DNA from: Spirochaetota bacterium
GTDB lineage: Bacteria > Spirochaetota > UBA12135 > COTS27 > JAFLEE01
DNA length: 38,754 bases
Reading direction: 5' to 3'
NCBI GenBank assembly: GCA_017302015.1
Contig: JAFLEE010000051.1
Location: 1 to 38,754, forward strand
Made by a program: the position numbers and the translations under genes. Below are positions 22,938 to 30,349 of this stretch, one piece after another. The first letter of the stretch is position 1, and every line of letters begins with the position of its first letter. The notes beneath the pieces are model-generated. The model did no database searches. It was not told the origin of the DNA and saw nothing but the letters and a program-made list of their open reading frames with translations.

Positions 22938-25900
22938 ATGGATAAACGGAAGCTCTCCCGGACCCTCTTGGCATTCGGTTTGATGGCGGCCCCGCTGGCG
23001 GCCCAGGCCACGGATTTCTACGCCCCGGCGAATTGGAAGACGGAGACCGGGAGCCTAGAAGCGGTGAGCGTGGCGGGGGGGAAGGGGATCCGAGTCTCCG
23101 GGAAGACGCCGAGCCAGGCGTCGAAGTTCGCCAAGTACCTGACCTTCTCCATCCGCCTGCCCTCCCCCCTGGACCTCCGGGGGAAACAACTTCGCTACCT
23201 GGCCGAGGTGAGCGAGCCCGAAAAGATCGTGGCCCATTACGTGCGGCTCTATAATCAGGGGGAAGATACGCCCTGTTGGAGCCACCTGAATTACGCCAGC
23301 CCGTTCAAGAAGGGGCCCCTTTCCGTCGCCGTACACCAGGACGGTGCCCAGAAACCCATGCAATGGGAAGGGAACCGGGTGAACGGCCGTGAACCGGGGA
23401 AGGTGGACCGCATCCAATTCTGGTTCGGCACGCCGGAGGCCGACCTGGCCTTCTCCGCCACCGTGAGCGCCCTCGATGCGGCCGCGGCCCCCGCCCACGG
23501 CGAAGCGGCCGAGACCCGCGGGATCGAGCTCGAGCCCGGCACGGGGGTTTCCAGCGCCTCCGCCACGAGCATCCGTTGGACGGCGGTGCCCGAGTACGCC
23601 GACCGCCCCGTCGTGGTGGCCCATCCCGCCGGTGCGATCAAGGCGGCGAGTTTGGATCGCGCCCGGCAAAACATGGCGCAGCGCGAATGGGCGAGGCGGC
23701 TCTTCGACCGGGTGCGGTCCAACGCCGATTTTTGGATGGGGCTCTCCGAAGAGGAGATCGCCCGCTGGATCCCGGCGGAAGACGCCTGGTTCAAATGCCT
23801 CTGCCCCGAATGCGGCACCCAACCCGAGTTCGCCTGGAACGGACCGGTGCTGCCCGACGGAAAATCCATCCAGTGCACCAAGTGCCAGACCGTCTTCCCC
23901 AACGATCGCTACCCCGAGGACCGGACCTACACCATCGAAACCCCCCGGGGGAAAGTGAAGACGATCCGCTACTACCACGGAAAGGACCAGCTCGCCCAGG
24001 GGGAAAATTACGGCCCCCGTTACCACATCACCGGCGCGGTGAATTTCGTCAAGCAGCGGAAATTGCCGGCGGTGTATTCCGCGGCCCTCGTGTACGCCCT
24101 GGCGGGCGAGAAATCCTACGCCGAAAAGGTGCGCCAGGTGCTCCTGCGCTTCGCGGACGTCTACCCCGACTGGTCCATCAAATTCCGCTCGACGGCCTAC
24201 AAGTCTCCCCGGGACAATTATATGGGAGGCAAACTCTGCGAATGGAAATTCCACGACGGGGGAATGCTGCCGCGCCTCATCAACGCCTACGACCTCACGG
24301 TGGGCAGCGGGATTTATTCCGATGCGGACCGCCTTAAGATCGAGAACGGGATCCTGCGGGAATACAAATGGATGATTACCGCGTTCTCCCCGTCCAAGGA
24401 TTCCTGCCTCAACGCCGTGCCGGCCCATATGTACACGGCGGCCCTCGTGGCGGCGGTCCTGGGCGACCATGAACTCATGGATTGGGTGCTCCTGGGGAAG
24501 GACGGCTTCACGGGCTTCGTCGAGCGGTATTTCACCCGCGACGGGTTCTGGTACGAGACGGCCCCCTCCTATGCCAACATGGCCATCGACCCCATCGTGC
24601 CCCTCGTGATGGCCCTCAGCGGCTATTCCGATCCGGGCTCGTACCAGGGGAAGGACCGCTACGACCGGTTCGATCCCTTCCAGCGGGTGCCGTCCCTCAA
24701 GGCCGTCTTCACCGGGATGGTCCCGGCCATCCTGCCCACCGGGTTCCTCCCGGCCATCAATGATTCCTCCTTCAGCGCCCGCGCGAGCCTGGGGCCTGCC
24801 GAATTGGTCGCAGCATCGATGGGGGGGGAAGAGAACGCCCGCGTGCTGGCGCGGGTGTACGCCAAGTCGGGGGCTTCCGGGGGCAACGAACTCTCCCTTT
24901 TCCTCCGCGACCCGAAGCTCGACCCCGAGGCGTCGGTCCCCGCGCCCGAACGCCTCACGCGCAGCACGGTGCTCCCGGGAGCGGGGTGGATGATCCTTAG
25001 GCGTCCCGAGACGGCCGACCGTAGCGCCCTCGTCCTCCATTACGGGGGCGATGTGGGGGGACACACCCATAACGCGACGCTCAACACCCTCTATTGCGAT
25101 TTCGGGAAGGAGGTCGTCAGCGATCTCGGCTATCTCACCTGGTGGCATGATCTGCATCAATGGCTGAATGCCAGCTTGGCCCACAATCTCGTGCTCGTCG
25201 ACGGGAAGCCGCAGCACAAGGCGCGCGTCGGCATTCCCAACCTCTTCGCGGGCCAGGGCCAGATTCTCGCCGCCCGGGTCGACGCCTCCAATTGCTACCC
25301 CGGCACGACGCGGGAATACGCGCGCACCGTCTATGCCATCCCCCTGCCGGAAAGCCGGCAATACCTCGTCGATTTTTTCGCCGTGAAGGGCGGCGAGACG
25401 CACCTATGGACCTTCCATGCCGACGGCAATGGTTTCACGGCGCCCCAGGATTTGCGCCAAGAGGAATTTGACACGCGCGGACTCGGCGGTTCGGGGACGG
25501 GAGCCGCCTGGCTATCGGAGGGGAAAATTTCGAGCATCGGCCCCGGCGCCCAAAAGTTCGAATGGCAATACGATCCCGACACGCGCACCACCCTGCATTT
25601 TCTATCCTCCCGGCGCCAAGAGCTCCTGATGGCGGAAGCTCCGGGCCTTCGCGACCCCAAGACGCCCTACCTGAAGGTTCCGCTGCACTTGCTCATGGCA
25701 CGGGCGGCGGGGCCGGAGAACGTCTTCACCGCGGTCCTCGAGGCTTCCCAGGGAAAAGAGGGGGTGCTCGGCGCCGCGCTCCTGACCCTATCCCCGGGGA
25801 GCCGCAAGGCGAGCGCCGTGAAAGTGGAGACCGCCGCCGGGGTCGACCTCATCGTCCTCGCGGAACCTGGCACCGCGCCCGTGAAGGTCAAGGAATATCC

Positions 25901-26279
25901 GGCGCTGGAATTCACGGGAAGATCGGCGGTGCTGCGCCTCGCGCCGTCCGGGAAACCGAGGCTCCTCTGGATCGAGGGAGCGGGGAACTTGCGCTACGGA
26001 GAAGCCTCCCTCCAAGGAACGGAGCCTCTGGCCGGGACGATTCTTTCGGTCGATGCCCAGAGGAGGGCCTTCACCACCGATCTCGCCGCCGCGCCGCCCG
26101 GTTTCTCCCTCGAGGGCAAGCACCTCCTGGTGGAGGGGGAGAACGACGGCGTTTACCGGCTCTCCGGCGCCAGCCAGGTCGGCGGACGGATGGTTTTCCA
26201 ATTGGATGGCGAAGAGGTGGTTCGGGCGAAGGCCGGCCATCGATTTTCGGTACCGACCTGGATGGAGAAAGCGCTCTAA
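22938..26279 (+). CDS. Secreted heparinase II/III-like protein
   Basis: A 1113-aa exported protein with a signal peptide ending near AAQATD. Residues about 25-190 look like a beta-sandwich carbohydrate-binding module (FYAPANWKTETG ... VDRIQFWFG). A helical alpha/alpha-toroid region follows, preceded by a zinc-ribbon-like insert with C289-x2-C292 and C313-x2-C316. The heparinase II/III signature lies near residue 705 (GGDVGGHTHN, His709 and His711), then SDLGYLTWWHD and SLAHNLVLVDGKPQ, and a beta-sandwich C-terminus. Family members cleave acidic polysaccharides (heparin, alginate, ulvan-like) by beta-elimination outside the cytoplasm; the substrate here is unknown. The AraC-type regulator 86 bp downstream may control it. 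At about 1110 aa it is longer than classic heparinases (about 650-770) because of the extra N- and C-terminal modules. Confidence 0.85.
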   Translation: MDKRKLSRTLLAFGLMAAPLAAQATDFYAPANWKTETGSLEAVSVAGGKGIRVSGKTPSQASKFAKYLTFSIRLPSPLDLRGKQLRYLAEVSEPEKIVAHYVRLYNQGEDTPCWSHLNYASPFKKGPLSVAVHQDGAQKPMQWEGNRVNGREPGKVDRIQFWFGTPEADLAFSATVSALDAAAAPAHGEAAETRGIELEPGTGVSSASATSIRWTAVPEYADRPVVVAHPAGAIKAASLDRARQNMAQREWARRLFDRVRSNADFWMGLSEEEIARWIPAEDAWFKCLCPECGTQPEFAWNGPVLPDGKSIQCTKCQTVFPNDRYPEDRTYTIETPRGKVKTIRYYHGKDQLAQGENYGPRYHITGAVNFVKQRKLPAVYSAALVYALAGEKSYAEKVRQVLLRFADVYPDWSIKFRSTAYKSPRDNYMGGKLCEWKFHDGGMLPRLINAYDLTVGSGIYSDADRLKIENGILREYKWMITAFSPSKDSCLNAVPAHMYTAALVAAVLGDHELMDWVLLGKDGFTGFVERYFTRDGFWYETAPSYANMAIDPIVPLVMALSGYSDPGSYQGKDRYDRFDPFQRVPSLKAVFTGMVPAILPTGFLPAINDSSFSARASLGPAELVAASMGGEENARVLARVYAKSGASGGNELSLFLRDPKLDPEASVPAPERLTRSTVLPGAGWMILRRPETADRSALVLHYGGDVGGHTHNATLNTLYCDFGKEVVSDLGYLTWWHDLHQWLNASLAHNLVLVDGKPQHKARVGIPNLFAGQGQILAARVDASNCYPGTTREYARTVYAIPLPESRQYLVDFFAVKGGETHLWTFHADGNGFTAPQDLRQEEFDTRGLGGSGTGAAWLSEGKISSIGPGAQKFEWQYDPDTRTTLHFLSSRRQELLMAEAPGLRDPKTPYLKVPLHLLMARAAGPENVFTAVLEASQGKEGVLGAALLTLSPGSRKASAVKVETAAGVDLIVLAEPGTAPVKVKEYPALEFTGRSAVLRLAPSGKPRLLWIEGAGNLRYGEASLQGTEPLAGTILSVDAQRRAFTTDLAAAPPGFSLEGKHLLVEGENDGVYRLSGASQVGGRMVFQLDGEEVVRAKAGHRFSVPTWMEKAL

Positions 26280-26320
26280 GCATCGGGGGCGCAATCGCCG
26301 CGGGCGAATCGTTCAGAAGA

Positions 26321-26326
26321 TAAAAT
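26321..26326 (+). promoter_or_regulatory. Possible -10 box for the AraC-type gene
   Basis: TAAAAT stands 39 bases before the ATG at 26366, in the 86-bp gap after the heparinase-like gene. No convincing -35 box was found, and the gene has its own Shine-Dalgarno sequence, so this would be an ordinary leadered message. Confidence 0.3.
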
Positions 26327-26365
26327 GGCTCCCGGATCCGTAGGGACGGAATCGGGAGGCTCTCC

Positions 26366-27220
26366 ATGGGCGTCGGCGACGGTCTTCGGGCACCGAGTTC
26401 CGGCGAAGAATCGCCGTGGAAACTCCTCCTCTCGGGATCGAAAGTCCGCGTGCTTTCGTGCCGGACCCACCAGGCGGACAAGCATTGGCACCCGGCCCCG
26501 CGTACCCTCGAGAACCATTTCCTGCTCTACACCCTCTCCGGCCGCTACGCCGCGCGGGTCGGCGGAAAAACCGTCGCCGGCGGGCCGGGGACCTTCCTGC
26601 TCATCTCCCCGGGCCAGACCCACCGCCTCGGCCCCGGCGCGCCGGGAGCCTTGCCGCGCAATGTGGCCGTGCATTTCCAGGTCAGCGATGCCTTGGGGAT
26701 CCCCGCGCGGCAGCTTTTTCCCAAACCCGTGTGGGTCGCCCCGGAACCCTCGGCTTGGGGCAGCCGACTGCGGGCCCTCGAGTCCTTGATGGACCAGCGC
26801 CACGCGATCGCGGACCAAATGGGCGAGCTCCTGCTGCGCTCCCTCTTCATCGATCTGCGCGCCGCGGGGCACCGACTCGCCTTCGGATCGAGCTGCGGCG
26901 ACCCCCGCATCGCCCGCAGCCTGGCCCATCTCCACGCCCAACCGGGGCGGACGCCCACGGTGGGCGAACTCGCCCGGGAAGCGCGTTTGGGCGAACTCCA
27001 ATTCCGCAGGCTGTTCGTGAAGGAACTCGGCGCCACGCCGAAGGAGTTCCTCGACCGTTTGCGCCTCGGCGCCGCCGCGGAACTCCTCCTCAAGACGGGG
27101 CTGCGCGTGAAGGAGATCGCCCACCGCGCCGGGTTCCCCGACGAGCACCATTTCCAGAAACGGTTCAAGCGCGTCTACGGGAGCACCCCGGGCGATTTCC
27201 GCCTACGGCCCTGGGATTAG
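26366..27220 (+). CDS. AraC-family transcriptional regulator with cupin sensor domain
   Basis: A 284-aa regulator from ATG 26366, with GGGAGG six bases upstream. The N-terminal part is an AraC-type cupin: HWHPAPRTLENHFLLYTLSG, a Gly-turn (AGGPGTFLLISPGQTHRL) and GALPRNVAVHFQV. Residues about 190-280 hold two helix-turn-helix motifs: TVGELAREARLGELQFRRLF and VKEIAHRAGFPDEHHFQKRF, ending in the family's GSTPGDFR signature. Such regulators bind a sugar or similar ligand in the cupin and activate nearby catabolic genes; the heparinase-like gene directly upstream is the natural target (inference from position). The stop codon (27218-27220) overlaps the stop of ilvA on the other strand by two bases. 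Confidence 0.92.
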   Translation: MGVGDGLRAPSSGEESPWKLLLSGSKVRVLSCRTHQADKHWHPAPRTLENHFLLYTLSGRYAARVGGKTVAGGPGTFLLISPGQTHRLGPGAPGALPRNVAVHFQVSDALGIPARQLFPKPVWVAPEPSAWGSRLRALESLMDQRHAIADQMGELLLRSLFIDLRAAGHRLAFGSSCGDPRIARSLAHLHAQPGRTPTVGELAREARLGELQFRRLFVKELGATPKEFLDRLRLGAAAELLLKTGLRVKEIAHRAGFPDEHHFQKRFKRVYGSTPGDFRLRPWD

Positions 27221-28722
27221 CCGAGGAAGAGGCGGCAGGCGGGGTTGCCGGTTTCCTCCGAGTAGGTGTAGCCGAGGCCGTCGAGGAAGGCCTGGAATCG
27301 GCCGAGTTCGCCCGGGGGCACCTGGATGCCCACGAGCACGCGGCCGTAATCGGCCCCGTGGTTTCGGTAATGGAAGAGGCTGATGTTCCATCCCGCCGCC
27401 ATGCCGCCGAGGAAGGCCAAGAGCGCCCCGGGGCGCTCGGGGAATTGGAACCGGTAGAGGCGCTCGTGCTCCAGGGAAGCCGCGTGGCCCCCGACCATGT
27501 AGCGCACATGGAGTTTGGCGGCCTCGTTCTCGGTCATGTCGAGGACTTCGTAGCCCTTCGCACGGAGCGCGTCCAACGCCTCCCGCTTTTCGGTTTCCCC
27601 GCGCTGGAGTTCGAGGCCGGCGAAGACGTGGGCCCGGGCGGGATCCCCGAAGCGGTAATTGAACTCGGTGATATTGCGCCGCCCGATGGCCTCGCAGAAG
27701 GCCTTGAAGCTCCCGGGCCGCTCGGGGATCGCCACCGCCAGGAGCGCCTCGCGCGATTCGCCGAACTCGGCGCGCTCCGCCACGTGGCGAAGACGGTCGA
27801 AGTTCATATTGGCGCCGCTATTGATGGCGAGGAGGGCGCCGCTTCCGCCCCGCGCCGCGAACCTCTTGAGCCCGGCGAGCGCCAGGGCCCCCGCCGGTTC
27901 GGCGACCCCCCGGGTATCGTCGAAGAGGTCTTTGATGGCCGCGGAGATCTCGTCGGTGGTGACGAGGACCACCTCGTCGATGAGTTCGCGGGCGAGGCGG
28001 AAGGGCTCCTCGCCGACCTGGCGCACCGCGACGCCGTCCGCGAAGAGGCCCACGCGCTCGAGGCGTACGCGCTCGCCGCTTCGCAGGGCGTCGTGCATGG
28101 AGGCCGCGTCCTCCGGTTCGACCCCGATGATGCGGATCTCGGGGCGCAAGTACTTCAAGTACGCCGCCACGCCCGTGATGAGGCCGCCGCCCCCCACGGG
28201 GACGAAGACGGCCTCGAGGGGCCCCGGGTGCTGGCGCAGGATTTCCATGCCGATGGTGCCCTGGCCGGCGATCACGTCGGGGTCGTCGTAGGGATGGATG
28301 AAGGCGAGCCCCTCAGAGGCCTCGAGGGCGCGGGCGTGGGCGAGGGCCTCGTCGAACGAGTCGCCGTGGAGCACGACCTCGCCGCCCAGGGCGCGCACCG
28401 CCTCGACCTTGATGGCGGGGGTGGTGAGGGGCATCACGATGACCGCCCGCGCGCCGAGTTTCCGCGCGGAGAAGGCCACGCCCTGGGCGTGGTTGCCCGC
28501 GGAAGCGCAGAGCACGCCCCGATCGAGGACCTCCCGGGAGAGGCCCGAGATCTTATTGTACGCGCCGCGGATCTTGAAGGAAAAGACCGGCTGCAGGTCT
28601 TCCCGTTTCACCAGGCAAGGACGCCCGAGCCGGCGGGAGAGGCGCGGCAAGTCGTCGAGGGGCGTTTCGACGGCGGCTTCATAGACGCGGGCGGTGAGGA
28701 TCTTCTTCAGGTAGGAAAGCAT
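27217..28722 (-). CDS. ilvA: Threonine ammonia-lyase (threonine dehydratase), biosynthetic
   Basis: PLP enzyme of 501 aa that converts threonine to 2-oxobutanoate, the first step to isoleucine. The PLP lysine is K50 in VFSFKIRGA; the Ser-Ala-Gly-Asn-His block (CASAGNHAQGVA) and the phosphate-binding GGGG loop (VPVGGGGLITG) are clear. Two ACT-like domains follow from about residue 330 (VAIPERPGSFKAFCEAIG and FQFPERPGALLAFLGGM), the arrangement of the biosynthetic, isoleucine-inhibited form, and total length is close to E. coli IlvA (514). ATG 28722 (MLSYLKKIL) is chosen because the family begins here; 17 more in-frame codons upstream run into the promoter. No strong RBS is visible. A promoter lies at 28745-28773. 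Confidence 0.95.
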   Translation of the reverse strand: MLSYLKKILTARVYEAAVETPLDDLPRLSRRLGRPCLVKREDLQPVFSFKIRGAYNKISGLSREVLDRGVLCASAGNHAQGVAFSARKLGARAVIVMPLTTPAIKVEAVRALGGEVVLHGDSFDEALAHARALEASEGLAFIHPYDDPDVIAGQGTIGMEILRQHPGPLEAVFVPVGGGGLITGVAAYLKYLRPEIRIIGVEPEDAASMHDALRSGERVRLERVGLFADGVAVRQVGEEPFRLARELIDEVVLVTTDEISAAIKDLFDDTRGVAEPAGALALAGLKRFAARGGSGALLAINSGANMNFDRLRHVAERAEFGESREALLAVAIPERPGSFKAFCEAIGRRNITEFNYRFGDPARAHVFAGLELQRGETEKREALDALRAKGYEVLDMTENEAAKLHVRYMVGGHAASLEHERLYRFQFPERPGALLAFLGGMAAGWNISLFHYRNHGADYGRVLVGIQVPPGELGRFQAFLDGLGYTYSEETGNPACRLFLG

Positions 28723-28744
28723 GGGAAATCGTGCGGCGAAGGGT

Positions 28745-28773
28745 ACTTTAGCGGCTCGGGCCGAAAAAAACAA
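28745..28773 (-). promoter_or_regulatory. Promoter of ilvA
   Basis: On the minus strand TTGTTT (28768-28773), a 17-nt spacer, and TAAAGT (28745-28750) lie in the 72-bp gap after the IclR-type gene. Transcription would begin about 15 bases before the ilvA ATG. Confidence 0.5.
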
Positions 28774-28794
28774 TGGACCCCGGGGGGCGGGAAC

Positions 28795-29523
28795 CTAGAC
28801 CGCGAGGCGGCTGTTTTGGGGGATGCGCAGGGCGAGGTCCTTGAGCCGGGCGGTCAGCCGCGCGATCTCCTTCGCGCCCCGGGCGCCGGAGAGCGCGACC
28901 CCCGCGAAGGGCGGCACGCCCACGGGCACCCCGATGCTCACCCCGCCGTCGGCATTCGCCATGACCGCGCATCCGTCGCGGCGCGCAGCATCGAGGGCGC
29001 GCTTCAGATCGGCCCACCCCTTGAACCCGGGGATGGGACCGCGCCCGAAGAGCGCCCGGACCTCGGAATCTTCATGGCTCGCCAAAAGCGCCAGCCCGAT
29101 GCTGCTGCGGGTGGCGGGGAAGAGTTCCATGCGGCCCACCGCCTCCTCCAGGGATTGCCCGGGGCTCCAGTGGTAGAAATAGGAGACGCGGTCGCGCCAG
29201 AGCACGCCTATGGCCGTCACCAATTTTTCCTCGCGCAGTTCTTGGAGCGCCGCGAGGCCGTCCCGGAAAAGCCCCAGGGTATTGAGCGTGGCGGCGCTGA
29301 GCACGAGCAGGCCCGCCCCGGGGCCGTACTTCCGCGAGCGGTCGCGGTGGGCGAATCCCTTATGGTGGAGCGTCTTCACCAAGCGGTTGACCCGGGTCAA
29401 TTCCATCCCCAATTCCTTGGCCAGATCCGTGCAGGCCACGGGCTGGGCGCGCGCGGCCAAGGCCTCCAGCAGGCGCAGGCCGTCCATCAGGCTCTGGTTC
29501 GGCTGGCTGGGGAGGGTTTTCAT
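28795..29523 (-). CDS. IclR-family transcriptional regulator
   Basis: A 242-aa regulator beginning MKTLPSQPNQSLMDGLRLLEAL. The winged helix-turn-helix is at about residues 12-75 (ACTDLAKELGMELTRVNRLVKTLHHKGF, then RDRSRKYGPG). The C-terminal effector domain covers about 80-240, with ALQELREEKLVTAIGVLWRDR, then ATRSSIGLALLAS, the segment that lines the ligand pocket in this family. IclR proteins usually sense small carboxylates or aromatic acids; no ligand can be inferred. ATG 29523 rather than an in-frame ATG at 29559 is chosen because the consensus promoter TTGACA-N18-TATTAT ends six bases before it. That makes the message leaderless. ilvA follows on the same strand but has its own promoter. 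Confidence 0.88.
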   Translation of the reverse strand: MKTLPSQPNQSLMDGLRLLEALAARAQPVACTDLAKELGMELTRVNRLVKTLHHKGFAHRDRSRKYGPGAGLLVLSAATLNTLGLFRDGLAALQELREEKLVTAIGVLWRDRVSYFYHWSPGQSLEEAVGRMELFPATRSSIGLALLASHEDSEVRALFGRGPIPGFKGWADLKRALDAARRDGCAVMANADGGVSIGVPVGVPPFAGVALSGARGAKEIARLTARLKDLALRIPQNSRLAV

Positions 29524-29529
29524 TTGGCT

Positions 29530-29559
29530 ATAATAGCAATCACCTGGATGGGGTGTCAA
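29530..29559 (-). promoter_or_regulatory. Leaderless-type consensus promoter of the IclR gene
   Basis: On the minus strand a perfect TTGACA (29554-29559), an 18-nt spacer, and TATTAT (29530-29535) precede the ATG at 29523 by six bases. It is the clearest leaderless arrangement in the window. Confidence 0.7.
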
Positions 29560-29638
29560 CCCGCGAAGCGATCCTCCAATGCATGGATTGGGAGGGGTTG
29601 GCGCCCCGTGCCGCGCTCTCGCACCTCGGTTCGAGCCG

Positions 29639-30163
29639 CTACCGAGCGGCCTCGCTCCGCGTGAGGTCGTGGACGAGATTCCGTTGGTCGGGGAATTGCC
29701 GCGCCAACGCCTCGCGCCGCGCGAGTTCGAAATCCTCGAAGCGAAAACCCGGGGCTACCGTGCATCCGACGAGGGACCATGCGCCGCCCGGGCGCACCCG
29801 GGCGCCGAACCAAGCGCCCGCCTCCACGCAGCCCTGGAAGGCTTGCCCCCGTTCGAGCTCGGGCCCCAGTTCGAGCAGCCGATGGCCGGTTCCCGGCGAG
29901 AGGAGGTGCACTTCGAGCGGGTCTCCCGAATAGAAATGCCATAATTCGTCGCTTCGGATGCGGTGGAAAGAAGAGAAGGCGTCTTTCGTCAGGAGGAAAT
30001 AGATGGCGGTGGAAAAGGGGGCGTCCCCCGAGAATCCCGGCGGGAGCTGCGCGCGCGGCAGGATCCCCCCGCTGCGGTAGGTTTCGCGGTAGAACCCGCC
30101 TTCCGGGTGGGGCATGAGGCCGAGGAGGCGGATGAGGGCCTCGGGTGATCTTGGGCTTGGCAT
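29639..30163 (-). CDS. Cupin DUF985 family protein
   Basis: A 174-aa cupin of the DUF985 (Cupin_5) family. Recognisable pieces are LIRLLGLMPHPEGGFYRETYRS at the start, FSTAIYFLLTKDAFSSFHRIRSDELWHFYSGDPLEVHLL as the first cupin block, and the closing GCTVAPGFRFEDFELA, where PGF-x-Phe-x-Asp-Phe is typical. Length matches the family (about 150-170). Some members are linked to sugar epimerase-like folds; no function is established. The ATG at 30163 has AGGAG five bases before it. It stands alone, 115 bp upstream of the IclR gene on the same strand. Confidence 0.9.
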   Translation of the reverse strand: MPSPRSPEALIRLLGLMPHPEGGFYRETYRSGGILPRAQLPPGFSGDAPFSTAIYFLLTKDAFSSFHRIRSDELWHFYSGDPLEVHLLSPGTGHRLLELGPELERGQAFQGCVEAGAWFGARVRPGGAWSLVGCTVAPGFRFEDFELARREALARQFPDQRNLVHDLTRSEAAR

Positions 30164-30349
30164 CGCGGCTCCTGAAGAGGCCCCCCGGGCCCCCGCAAGG
30201 GGAATTTTCTGATGAAAGGCGGGGAACCGCGGGGGAACCGGCGAGTCGCCTTCGCGGATGCCCGATCCACCGGTTGCGTCGACCCCCGGTGGGGAGGATA
30301 CCCGCCAGGGGCTTTTTGCGGTAGACTCTCAGCGTAGGATCCCACGGCC

